Below, one piece after another: positions 31,884-40,798 of a DNA stretch of 64,000 nucleotides. The DNA is from Ignavibacterium sp. (GTDB lineage Bacteria > Bacteroidota > Ignavibacteria > Ignavibacteriales > Ignavibacteriaceae). The stretch's first letter is position 1, and every line of letters begins with the position of its first letter. The translations under genes were made by a program, and so were the position numbers. A model generated the notes under the pieces. It worked only from the letters and a program-made list of their open reading frames with translations, was not told where the DNA came from and ran no database searches. The DNA is taken from NCBI GenBank assembly GCA_032027145.1, contig JAVSMP010000001.1, positions 2,299,116-2,363,115 on the forward strand. The letters are read 5' to 3'.

Positions 31884-32810
31884 ATGAAATTTAATAACGG
31901 AAAATCAATGAAGTACTTAAAAATATTTTTTGCAGCTAATGTTTCATTTTTATTTTTTATTGGCTGCAGTGATATAAGAGAAGACATTCCAATATCTGCA
32001 CCTAAGATTGCACTTCATAAAGACGGAATAAAAAATCCGGCTTCTCCAAATTTTCACGGTAAGCTTGTGGCAGCTGCTAATTGGGATATGAAACAATGTC
32101 AGCAATGTCATGCTGCTAATTATAACGGAGGTACTGCAGAAGCAAGCTGTTATACTTGTCATAAAACTCCCGGCGGACCTGAAGCCTGCAATACTTGTCA
32201 CGGTGATTTTGCAAATACTTTAAGAATTGCACCGCCAAGGGCTTTGAATGGTAATATACTTTCATCTGATAGGGGAGTTGGAGCGCATACTAAACATCTT
32301 TTTGATAACAAACTTGGTAAAGTTGTCAGCTGTAATGAATGCCATATAGAACCGGCAGCAGGATTTTCTGACCCATCACATATTGATAATACACCAGGTG
32401 CTGAAATAATATTTGGTTTGCTTTCAAGATTACAATCAAATGTTTCCGGTGGTTTTAATTATCAATCCAGCCTTGGGAACTTTACCCCAAACCCAAGTTT
32501 CGATGCTTCAGATGGAAGCTGCTCAAACACTTACTGCCACGGATATTTTAAAAATGGTAATTTGAATAATGCAGTTTTGTTTACTGCACAATCACAGGGA
32601 GCAGCTTGTGGTACTTGTCATGGTGATGCAGCTACCGGCAATCCATTACCGAAAACTCCTGCTCAGGGAGGAACACATCCGCCGAGTCAAAATTGTCAGC
32701 AATGTCATGGTGATGTAGTAGAGAATAGCAATGGTAATTATTCAATAGTTAATAAGGATAAGCATATCAATGGTAAGTTAAATGTTTTTAATAATGAATT
32801 TGAATTTTAA
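31884..32810 (+). CDS. Multihaem c-type cytochrome lipoprotein with a CX4CH site
   Basis: 308 residues. A lipobox (LFFIGC, Cys at about 28 from the first ATG) predicts a lipoprotein. Haem motifs are CQQCH, CYTCH, CNTCH, CNECH, CGTCH, CQQCH plus one expanded CSNTYCH (CX4CH), seven in total; CX4CH sites are seen in Geobacter-type outer-membrane cytochromes. The first ATG is immediately after the previous stop; ATG 31908 (MKYLKIFF) would give a more standard signal peptide and may be the true start. It could be the extracellular terminal of the conduit. Confidence 0.87.
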   Translation: MKFNNGKSMKYLKIFFAANVSFLFFIGCSDIREDIPISAPKIALHKDGIKNPASPNFHGKLVAAANWDMKQCQQCHAANYNGGTAEASCYTCHKTPGGPEACNTCHGDFANTLRIAPPRALNGNILSSDRGVGAHTKHLFDNKLGKVVSCNECHIEPAAGFSDPSHIDNTPGAEIIFGLLSRLQSNVSGGFNYQSSLGNFTPNPSFDASDGSCSNTYCHGYFKNGNLNNAVLFTAQSQGAACGTCHGDAATGNPLPKTPAQGGTHPPSQNCQQCHGDVVENSNGNYSIVNKDKHINGKLNVFNNEFEF

Positions 32811-32834
32811 CATTATCAGGTAATACAGAAAATT

Positions 32835-32862
32835 AAAGCCGCACTAAGATGCGGCTTTTTTT
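32835..32862 (+). terminator. Rho-independent terminator of the cytochrome operon
   Basis: AAAGCCGCA / TGCGGCTTT stem (9 bp) with loop CTAAGA and a following T-run, 25 bp after the last stop codon. It closes the plus-strand redox cluster. Confidence 0.9.
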
Positions 32863-32979
32863 ATTGTCTTAAGGTTTTGTTTTCAGTTTGCTTATACCGG
32901 AAAGAGTTGTATCAGTTAATAAGTTTCACCGATCTAAATCCAAATTTGTAAATGCCGTTTACTAATAAGCATAAAAAAA

Positions 32980-33095
32980 GATGCTGTCTCAAAGCCACAA
33001 TTTGTCAGTCTGAGTTTGGCAAGACTAATATTTGTGCAATAATCACACTTCAACAAGTTCGGAGTGATCCTAAACTTTATTAATGAGACAGCATC
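32980..33095. repeat. Composite inverted-repeat element with 12-bp arms
   Basis: Perfect 12-bp inverted arms GATGCTGTCTCA (32980-32991) and TGAGACAGCATC (33084-33095) enclose 92 bp. Read on the minus strand the distal arm is followed by a T-run, so it could terminate the PorV-like gene whose stop is 9 bp away. The interior holds two degenerate copies (about 33004-33029 and 33042-33072) of the constant-loop hairpin family that is abundant at 42871-43622. This may be a terminator invaded by the repeats or a small non-autonomous element. Confidence 0.6.
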
Positions 33096-33103
33096 AAGTT
33101 TTA

Positions 33104-34141
33104 TTAAAATATCAATCCAATATCTATGTATTGAATATTTTTTAATCTGCCATAATCTCCATAAGCATAGTTAAATTTTATGCTGATACCACTTGTCATT
33201 TCATAATTTATTCCAGCGCCCAAAGTAAAACTTTGCTCACTGTTTGCCAGAAATAATGATTTATATCCTCCTCTGATAAATACTAATTCATCATAGGCTA
33301 ATTCTATTCCAGCATTAAGATACTCACTATTATCATTGGGATGAGTTGCATCAAAAGCTGTTTTAACTCTTATGTATCTTGATTTAATCACGTCCATTGA
33401 AAATCCGATTCTGAAGATCAGCGGAAGATCATATTGATCCATTTCAAATTTAGCCGGAATATTATTTGGTCCTGTGCTGATATTATTATCAGGATCATAA
33501 TTAAGCTGAATATCTCTTCCATCCAGTTTCATTTTAGTTCCAAAGTTGGAAATGCTGGCGCCGATTACTAAATCATTAAAAGGGGTTACATAGTACGTTC
33601 CAACATCTAAGGCAAATCCAGTTGATGAGGTACTCCAGATTGATTCTCTGATAAACTTAGCATTAAAGCCAATTGAAAATCTATCAGTCAGGCTTTTTGC
33701 ATATCCAACAGCAAAAGACACAGAGCCTGCATCCCAATACTGTCCATTGCCTTCAGGGAACTCGAAAGTTCTTACTTTATCCTCAGGGATTCTAAAAGAA
33801 GTAACAGAAAAAGAAATTGCTCCGAAGGATTCAAGATTTAAAGATACCGCAGCATAATCGAAATTTATATCTGCTAACCATTGTGTATGACTGAATGCAA
33901 CCTGTCCGTTCCCTTTACTAATTGCTATACCCGCGGGATTATAATATGCAGCATAAATATCATCACTTACACCTACATAAGTTCCACCCATTCCAAGTGC
34001 TCTGGCACCTGGTGCAATTTTAAGAAATTGTCCGGCAGTAGTGCCAACTTTAGAAATTTCTCTAAATATTTGCGGATATATATTTATTTGACTAATAACG
34101 AAACTCAGCATCAGAATTATTAGTATAGAAAATTTTCTCAT
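33104..34141 (-). CDS. PorV/PorQ family outer-membrane protein
   Basis: 345-residue barrel protein with a signal peptide (to about residue 24). The block TTAGQFLKIAPGARALGMGGTYVGVSDD followed by YYNPAGIA is the signature of the PorV/PorQ (UPF0164) family, FadL-like barrels that in type IX secretion shuttle cargo from the translocon (PorV) or act with PorU/PorZ. This is probably a paralogue dedicated to neighbouring cargo; no other T9SS core gene is present here. It is last in a minus-strand operon with the T9SS cargo and the receptor. Confidence 0.85.
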   Translation of the reverse strand: MRKFSILIILMLSFVISQINIYPQIFREISKVGTTAGQFLKIAPGARALGMGGTYVGVSDDIYAAYYNPAGIAISKGNGQVAFSHTQWLADINFDYAAVSLNLESFGAISFSVTSFRIPEDKVRTFEFPEGNGQYWDAGSVSFAVGYAKSLTDRFSIGFNAKFIRESIWSTSSTGFALDVGTYYVTPFNDLVIGASISNFGTKMKLDGRDIQLNYDPDNNISTGPNNIPAKFEMDQYDLPLIFRIGFSMDVIKSRYIRVKTAFDATHPNDNSEYLNAGIELAYDELVFIRGGYKSLFLANSEQSFTLGAGINYEMTSGISIKFNYAYGDYGRLKNIQYIDIGLIF

Positions 34142-34216
34142 TTTAAAATTACTCCATTAAATTCATTTCAAATATTTTTGTGATAGAATTTTAACTATCT
34201 CTAATATTTTTATAAT

Positions 34217-37200
34217 CTATTTAATTACAGCAAACCTGCCGATTTTTTCACCAACTCCGGGAATATCAACATGAAATATGTAAACACCATAAGCTATTCT
34301 CATTCCCTCCGAGCTTAAAAGATCCCAGCTAGCCATACTTGTTAAATCATCTTTTTCAATTGTATCAACAAGCTCACCAGTAATAGTGTATATTCTGATT
34401 GTACATCTTGGCGGAAGATTTCTGAATTGAATTTCTCTTTCTCCGCGCTTTGTTAAAGTTCTGCCCGGATTTTCAGACAATCCGTATGCAACGTAAGGGT
34501 TAGGAACAACATAAATATTATCTAAAGATTGTTTTTGAAGCTCTTTGTTCTCTTTTACTTTTTTTGTTTCAAAGATATAAGTATCTCCTGATTCAAAAGG
34601 CTTTTTAGTCTTTATCTGAAAAACATCTCCGCTTTTAGGAAGAATCTGAGTGGGTTTGGATTTATCCAGTTTTAATATAACTTCATAACTTGTGGCAGCA
34701 TTGGTTGCCCCCTGAGGCTGAAGAACAATACCTTCACCCCAATCCCATCTTTTATTATTTCTTCTTGCAGGTATAATTTCATCAATCACAAAAGTTGCAG
34801 GTTCATTGGCAGTTACATTAAATATTTTAAAAGGCATTGCAAATTTTCCAATTAAAGTATTAACAGTATCAGCAAATTTCCAGCTTCCATCTGCTAAAGT
34901 ATCAGTATCGTTCCATCTGATTTCCCAATCAGCACTAATTTTTGTTCTTAAACTAGCAGTTCCAATTAATGCAGGATAGAATATTGTATCTAATACGGTT
35001 ACATTACTGTTATGAATAAACTTAGTATTTTCAGCATCAAAATGAAGTGAATCAGCTTTGATGAAAACTCTTAATCCGTCAAATGCTGGATTGCCATCTT
35101 CATTATTCAATAGTTTGCTTTCATAAACAGGATAATATCTGTAATAAATTTTAAACTGTTCTCCGGCAGGTAAATATCCAGGTCGTCTTCCGGCAATCTG
35201 TCCGGAGATATAGTTAATGATTATTTTTGAAGTATCAACCACATTATTTGACTCATCTAATAGTTGTAAACTGCCTGGTAGAATGTTTCTATGAGGAAGA
35301 GTAACAAGGATAGTATCTTTAGATATAAATGTGGTTTGGATACCTGTAGAATCAAGAACATTATATGTCTTTGCATCTTCAAAATCTATTTTATAAAGAT
35401 TATCCTTAACAGCAAGTTTATCTAATACTTTAACTTTTATTTTACCAGTTGCATCTGAGTTTACTGATGTTGGTTCACCATCTAATCCAACTTCAGGATC
35501 AGTTATTCCTGTTGAAATGGGACCAGGAGTAACCTGAACAGTATTTACATCAAAAATCAGCTCACCGGTTAATGGATCTTGTTGAATAACGGACTGGGTT
35601 TCTGTCGGTGGTAAATCAGGTGAGCCATGATCATAAGCTACAACAGCATAATAATAAGTAACACCATTTTGTACTGTAGAATCAACATACTCGTGCTGCA
35701 AACCGGTGTTATCGCCAAGATAATATTTAACACCGCGTCCGTCATATTCACGTTGTGCAAGACCGGAGTATTCATTTATCAAATCAAACTGAGCTCTTTT
35801 GCCTGTGTTTGGATCAATAAGCGCCTGACCTAAAAACGGAACTCCATTAGCATCGGTAATTGTATAAACATCCGAGAAGTTAAAATCTCTGCTTCTATAA
35901 ATTTTGTATCCTTCAAAGTCTTTTGTGCGGGTTAAGGGGTCAACCGAATCTTCGGATTTAGCATCCCAGAATAATCTTACTTTACCATCTTCGGCAACTG
36001 CGGTAACAATTGGTTTTGCCGGCGGTTGTGCAAATCTGTAATCGGCTTCAAGAATTCTAACAGAAGTAATTGCATTAAGAAGCAAATCATTAAGATTTTC
36101 ACCCATTATTATTGCCATCGAAAATCTTTGAGTTTCACCTCTCTTAAGTGACATAGGTCCGGTAGAGAAACAAAAAATATTATCGCCGGCAGTTTTTAAT
36201 AACGGCTGTTCAGGATCAATATAAGGTTTTGTAAACCATTGCCACATAAGTTCATCTTCTTTAGGAAAGTTTGAATCACCGTACCGCCCTGCAGTAAAGC
36301 CAGTTAAACCCATCATATCAGATTCTGAGATATCTCTATATCCAAAGTTAGGTTCTGAACCAGCCCATTTATATCCCGGTAATCTGATATCACTTAAAGA
36401 AGCTTCTTCTTCTTTATCCATAATGCCATTATTGTTTATATCAAGATACCATGCTTGCGAAGGAGCACCGTCTCCTTCACCATAGTCAGGTCCCGGATAA
36501 TTGGGTGATTCTGGTCCTATTCCATCTATTCCAACATCATCTTTTTCTGGGTCCCAATCTCCATCTTCATCACCAGACCATCTTGGCTTAGGAGCGCCAT
36601 AAACCCTTGTATATTTAGCAACATCATAAATACCATAAGTAAGTGGAGTTGCAACGCCATCAATATAAAATCCTTTATCATTAAACGGGCTTTCATCAAT
36701 AATTCCATCGTCATCATTATCAATTCCATCATTATCAAACGAAGGAGATTCAAGGAATTTCCAACCAAAATAACCTGGAATTTTTCCACCCATTCCCTGA
36801 AAATCTTCATCCCAAGCATAAACCATACTTCTTGCTCTTTGATCGAAAGAAGGGAAGTTAGGCGGCAATATAGGAGGAACAAAAAATGCTCTATCGTCAT
36901 TATAATCTGTAGAGCCGCCAACGTGAGGATCGCCATACATACCAAAGTAAACTTTATCCAGGTCTTTCTCCGAAGCATTTGTAACCTGATAAACCATAAA
37001 GATTATATCTTCAGCCATTGGGTTATTAAACTGTAATATTCTTACAGTAACCTCTAAGCCTAAACCACCTTTAGTTGGGTCGCTGGGGAATGGCTGATAA
37101 CGATCAATAAATTCATAGTTAGTATAATCATCAATAGCATAAAACACTTCTTCATCAGGTGCAGTAGCCATATCACCTAAAAATGCAGGCCAAAGATATT

Positions 37201-37762
37201 TGCCGGCAACAGGTGAGTACCATTGATCAGGCCAAGAGTCAGGTTTACCATCTCCATTTTTATCTTCTGCTAAAAGAGAAGCAATTTTATTCTGATTTGG
37301 GTCTGAATAACCGGTCTTAGGCAGCCAGCCCCATTTTAAACTTCCGTCAGGGCTGTAATCGCCCTCAGTAGTCCTTATATGTGAATCGCTTATAATGTGT
37401 AATGTATCTCCATTAACATCAATGACCTCGGCACCGGCTAATAAGCCAAATTCAAATCCATAACCTAATCCATTCCAAACCAGGTCAAGTACATTTGATA
37501 ACACACTTGGTGTGCAAACAGAACCATAATTATATAAAATTGTAGTTATTTTATTTCCTTTGATAGTTATGTCTTTTATTTCTCTTTTTTCACCATTTAC
37601 TTTGTTTAATTTAACTCCTGTAATCGGACCAAACAGAGCTTCAGATTGCTCAGGTGTTAAATTCTTATAGAAATAAGGATCAACACTATCTGGAACCTGT
37701 GCAACAGTTAAGCTGGTTAAAAAGATCAGAAGCGGCAGTATTAAAAAAAATTTCTTTCTCAT
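34217..37762 (-). CDS. Giant secreted protein with Asp-rich repeats, FN3 segment and T9SS sorting domain
   Basis: 1181 residues, signal peptide at the N-terminus. The first ~550 residues include calcium-binding-like acidic repeats such as DNDGIDNDDDG, GDEDGDWDPEKDD and DINNNGIMDKEEE (thrombospondin type 3 or dockerin-like). A fibronectin type III-like segment lies near 600-720 (VRLFWDAKSEDSVDPLT). The C-terminus (about 1095-1181) has VVPNPYVA and a terminal beta-sandwich ending in GRFAVIK, a type A T9SS sorting signal. It is probably exported and surface-attached. Function unknown; it lies between a TonB-dependent receptor (22 bp) and a PorV-like protein (75 bp). Confidence 0.8.
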   Translation of the reverse strand: MRKKFFLILPLLIFLTSLTVAQVPDSVDPYFYKNLTPEQSEALFGPITGVKLNKVNGEKREIKDITIKGNKITTILYNYGSVCTPSVLSNVLDLVWNGLGYGFEFGLLAGAEVIDVNGDTLHIISDSHIRTTEGDYSPDGSLKWGWLPKTGYSDPNQNKIASLLAEDKNGDGKPDSWPDQWYSPVAGKYLWPAFLGDMATAPDEEVFYAIDDYTNYEFIDRYQPFPSDPTKGGLGLEVTVRILQFNNPMAEDIIFMVYQVTNASEKDLDKVYFGMYGDPHVGGSTDYNDDRAFFVPPILPPNFPSFDQRARSMVYAWDEDFQGMGGKIPGYFGWKFLESPSFDNDGIDNDDDGIIDESPFNDKGFYIDGVATPLTYGIYDVAKYTRVYGAPKPRWSGDEDGDWDPEKDDVGIDGIGPESPNYPGPDYGEGDGAPSQAWYLDINNNGIMDKEEEASLSDIRLPGYKWAGSEPNFGYRDISESDMMGLTGFTAGRYGDSNFPKEDELMWQWFTKPYIDPEQPLLKTAGDNIFCFSTGPMSLKRGETQRFSMAIIMGENLNDLLLNAITSVRILEADYRFAQPPAKPIVTAVAEDGKVRLFWDAKSEDSVDPLTRTKDFEGYKIYRSRDFNFSDVYTITDANGVPFLGQALIDPNTGKRAQFDLINEYSGLAQREYDGRGVKYYLGDNTGLQHEYVDSTVQNGVTYYYAVVAYDHGSPDLPPTETQSVIQQDPLTGELIFDVNTVQVTPGPISTGITDPEVGLDGEPTSVNSDATGKIKVKVLDKLAVKDNLYKIDFEDAKTYNVLDSTGIQTTFISKDTILVTLPHRNILPGSLQLLDESNNVVDTSKIIINYISGQIAGRRPGYLPAGEQFKIYYRYYPVYESKLLNNEDGNPAFDGLRVFIKADSLHFDAENTKFIHNSNVTVLDTIFYPALIGTASLRTKISADWEIRWNDTDTLADGSWKFADTVNTLIGKFAMPFKIFNVTANEPATFVIDEIIPARRNNKRWDWGEGIVLQPQGATNAATSYEVILKLDKSKPTQILPKSGDVFQIKTKKPFESGDTYIFETKKVKENKELQKQSLDNIYVVPNPYVAYGLSENPGRTLTKRGEREIQFRNLPPRCTIRIYTITGELVDTIEKDDLTSMASWDLLSSEGMRIAYGVYIFHVDIPGVGEKIGRFAVIK

Positions 37763-37784
37763 TATAAAAACCCTAATAGAATGT

Positions 37785-40628
37785 TCAATTAAATATTATT
37801 GAAAAACCAAGTCTTACTTCACGCGGTCGGTTTACATTTTCCGGGCGTCTTGAATAATAATTATCAATAAAACTCTTATCAATTAATCCCGGATCACCTC
37901 TGTTAATTCTGTTTCGCAAGTCATTAAACTGATTTGCATTTAAAACCTCTTCAATATTAGACAATGATTTTCCGGAGCTTGCATACACATATCTGTCATT
38001 TTGTGTATCAAACAGATTGTTAATATGGATAAAGACAGAATAGTTTAATGGGCCAAAAGAAAAGTATTTTTCAAATTTAAGATCAACTTCCCATTGCATT
38101 GATTTAGAGCCTGAGTTTTGCTGATACGTAATAGTAGATAAACTTGGAGGTAAAGCCGGTGTGTAAGGAGTGCCAGCTTGAATATTATATATTACACCCA
38201 CAGACCATGAACTTGGTTCTGTTAAAGTAAAAGTACCATTTATTAAATGCGGGCGGTCGAAGTCCAAAGGTACTAAATAAGTCTCTGTTTGTTTTCCAGA
38301 AGCTTCACTAAAGAATAAATCCTCCTCCGGTTCAGTTCTGTTTCCTTCAGCAACCTGAAAAGTATAATCGAGTGTTGCAGAAAACAATTCGCCCGGTCCT
38401 CTTCTTTTAAGGAAGGAAAGCGTGATTCCTCTAACATTTGAATAAGCAAGGTTTGTTAATACTTTGTACTGACGTGCCTGTTCAGTATAAATAGTCTGTG
38501 TAAAAATATAATCTCTTACATCTTTATAATAACCTGTCAGATCAAATTTGAAATCATCTGTAAGCTGCTGCTGTAATCCGATTTCATATTGTACAGAGCG
38601 TTGAGGATTTACATTAGGATTTCCAAATGTAGGAATTGAAGCAATATTAGGCACCCATCTTACATCATTTGAATATAAACTTGATAATGAACCAATCTGA
38701 TAAAAATGTCCGTAAGAAAATCTTATTACACCTCTATCAGTGATCGGATAAGAAACACTGAATCTTGGCGATAACATATGCTTAACTTCTGCCGGTTTCA
38801 GATATGCATTCATATATCCTGATAATGAATCAGTAAGATTCTTAGAAAAATCATAATTATAATCAGAAGCTGCATTAAAAAATTCGTATCTAAATCCAAT
38901 ATTGAGTATTAAAGTTTTTGCTAACTCCATTTTATCAAGAAAATATACAGCGCCCTGGAAAGGATTTTTGTCATAAGTTGAAACGTCGAATAGACCGCCG
39001 CGAATAATTGTCAGCGAAGTATCATATAATACATCATTTATATTAAGCGGAGTAATTGAAGGTATGCCTCCAATATCTTTGTATTTATAAAAGTCTAAAG
39101 TAAAACCATCTCTTTTAATATTATGTTTTCTGAATTCAAATCCTGCTTTTACCTCATGAACACCAAACATCTGAGAAACCAAATCTCCTTTGATGCTGTA
39201 AGTTTCAGTTGATCTGTGCCAAATTTCATTATCAGTTCCGCCAGAATAGTATGTTGTATTACCAACTGTCTTTCTATAAAAATTAGGCAGATATCTAATA
39301 TCATTTGGATTTTCATAAAGATAATGTTCTGCACGGTTAAATGAATAAGACCCTTTTAATGTATAGAAGGTTTTATCATCAATTGTATGTGTTAAATCGA
39401 GTGTATTGATTACACCTCTGCTGTAATCCCATCCTAAGCCATCAGGATTAAACAAGTAATTCCTTTTGAAATCTCTTGACTTAGCCCTGTCATAAACAAA
39501 TTCATATTTTAATTTTATCAGAGAGCCGAACTTTTGACTTACATTAAATTGTAAATTAAGAGTTTGATTTGGATTAATTGGAACATATTTTTTATCGCCT
39601 GTTGGTGTACCATCACTGCCAGGTGTAAAAGGATTGAAGAAATAAGCACCCGTTGCATCACCATATCTTGGATCAGAATTTTTAAAATTGGCTGGAGTTA
39701 AATATGAATCACTGGGATTGTACAATCTGTAACCATAATATCCGCCTTTAAAATTTTCATATATTCCTGATGCAAAAAATTGCGTTGATGAACTGATAGG
39801 TAAAGGTCCTCCAAAGGTTGCTTCAACACGAGCTCTGTTTAGAACATCAATTTTATCCAAATTAGTAAAGAAGTCAGTTCTGGAAGTAACATAGTCGCCG
39901 CCGTAACCTCTAATACTAAATGTATATTTATCTGAGCCTTCTTTGGTAACATAATTAACAACTCCGCTAAGTGCATTTCCAAACTCTGCACTAAATGTTC
40001 CTGTAGATACCGAAGCCTCCTGCACTGCATTGGAAGCTAATCCTACCGATCTTGCATTTCCATAAGGATCATTTAATGAGAGACCATTCAGAGTGTATGC
40101 CACTTCATTCCCGTATCCTCCTCTAACGTGGATACTGCCGTCATCGCCGGTAACAACTCCAGCTTGTAATTTTATTACATCAGCGATATTATCAACAGGC
40201 AAATTCTCAAGTGATTCAGATGTAATAGCAACTGTAGGGTTTGTTAAATCCTGCCTGATCAGTGGATTCCTGTCACCCTGAACTACAACAGCTTCAAGCG
40301 TAATTTCACCCGGATTTAATTTGAAGTCTAAACTAGTAGTAAAACCAACATTAATGGTTATATCTTTGATAGTAACTTTCTGATATCCGATATAAGATGC
40401 AGTAACATTGTATAATCCTGGCGGAATATTTAATATGACAAAATTTCCTTCTGCATCCGATGCTGCACCTAAAGTAGTTCCATCAATTAAAACGTTTGCA
40501 AAAGGGATACCTTCATCTGTAGATGCATCAATTATTTTTCCCATAATCTTTCCGGTAGATTGTGCATATAGTGAATTGCAAACAAATGAAGTAATTAAAA
40601 ATAACAGTAGTAAAATTTTTTTGTACAT
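37785..40628 (-). CDS. TonB-dependent receptor with carboxypeptidase-like regulatory domain
   Basis: 947-residue outer-membrane receptor. After the signal peptide (to about SLYAQ, 23) comes a CarbopepD_reg-like domain (about 25-105; GKIMGKIIDASTDEGIPFANV), then the plug (about 120-230, with VRGGYGNEVAYTLNG), then a 22-strand barrel ending in VRLGFSIIFN. It resembles SusC-type and OAR-type receptors, but no SusD partner follows. The ligand is unknown. It probably takes energy from one of the TonB paralogues at 3553/4494. First gene of the operon with the giant T9SS protein and PorV-like protein. Confidence 0.9.
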   Translation of the reverse strand: MYKKILLLLFLITSFVCNSLYAQSTGKIMGKIIDASTDEGIPFANVLIDGTTLGAASDAEGNFVILNIPPGLYNVTASYIGYQKVTIKDITINVGFTTSLDFKLNPGEITLEAVVVQGDRNPLIRQDLTNPTVAITSESLENLPVDNIADVIKLQAGVVTGDDGSIHVRGGYGNEVAYTLNGLSLNDPYGNARSVGLASNAVQEASVSTGTFSAEFGNALSGVVNYVTKEGSDKYTFSIRGYGGDYVTSRTDFFTNLDKIDVLNRARVEATFGGPLPISSSTQFFASGIYENFKGGYYGYRLYNPSDSYLTPANFKNSDPRYGDATGAYFFNPFTPGSDGTPTGDKKYVPINPNQTLNLQFNVSQKFGSLIKLKYEFVYDRAKSRDFKRNYLFNPDGLGWDYSRGVINTLDLTHTIDDKTFYTLKGSYSFNRAEHYLYENPNDIRYLPNFYRKTVGNTTYYSGGTDNEIWHRSTETYSIKGDLVSQMFGVHEVKAGFEFRKHNIKRDGFTLDFYKYKDIGGIPSITPLNINDVLYDTSLTIIRGGLFDVSTYDKNPFQGAVYFLDKMELAKTLILNIGFRYEFFNAASDYNYDFSKNLTDSLSGYMNAYLKPAEVKHMLSPRFSVSYPITDRGVIRFSYGHFYQIGSLSSLYSNDVRWVPNIASIPTFGNPNVNPQRSVQYEIGLQQQLTDDFKFDLTGYYKDVRDYIFTQTIYTEQARQYKVLTNLAYSNVRGITLSFLKRRGPGELFSATLDYTFQVAEGNRTEPEEDLFFSEASGKQTETYLVPLDFDRPHLINGTFTLTEPSSWSVGVIYNIQAGTPYTPALPPSLSTITYQQNSGSKSMQWEVDLKFEKYFSFGPLNYSVFIHINNLFDTQNDRYVYASSGKSLSNIEEVLNANQFNDLRNRINRGDPGLIDKSFIDNYYSRRPENVNRPREVRLGFSIIFN

Positions 40629-40737
40629 CCGAGACCTTCTAAGTCAAATGAATAATTAACATCGTTTGATAAAAACTTTGATTAGCTAATATTATAACTT
40701 GAACAATATTTTTTCTTTAATGTTACTATAATAAAAG

Positions 40738-40777
40738 AGGCTGTTAAAGTATTAATAAATACTTTAGACCAGCCTCC
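40738..40777 (-). terminator. Probable terminator downstream of the FG-GAP protein
   Basis: GAGGCTG (40738-40744) pairs with CAGCCTC (40771-40777), with an inner AAAGTATT / AATACTTT extension. On the minus strand the stem is followed by CTTTTATT. It lies 21 bp after the stop of the minus-strand gene at 40799-42718. Confidence 0.65.
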
Positions 40778-40798
40778 TAAACATTAAAATATTACTTT

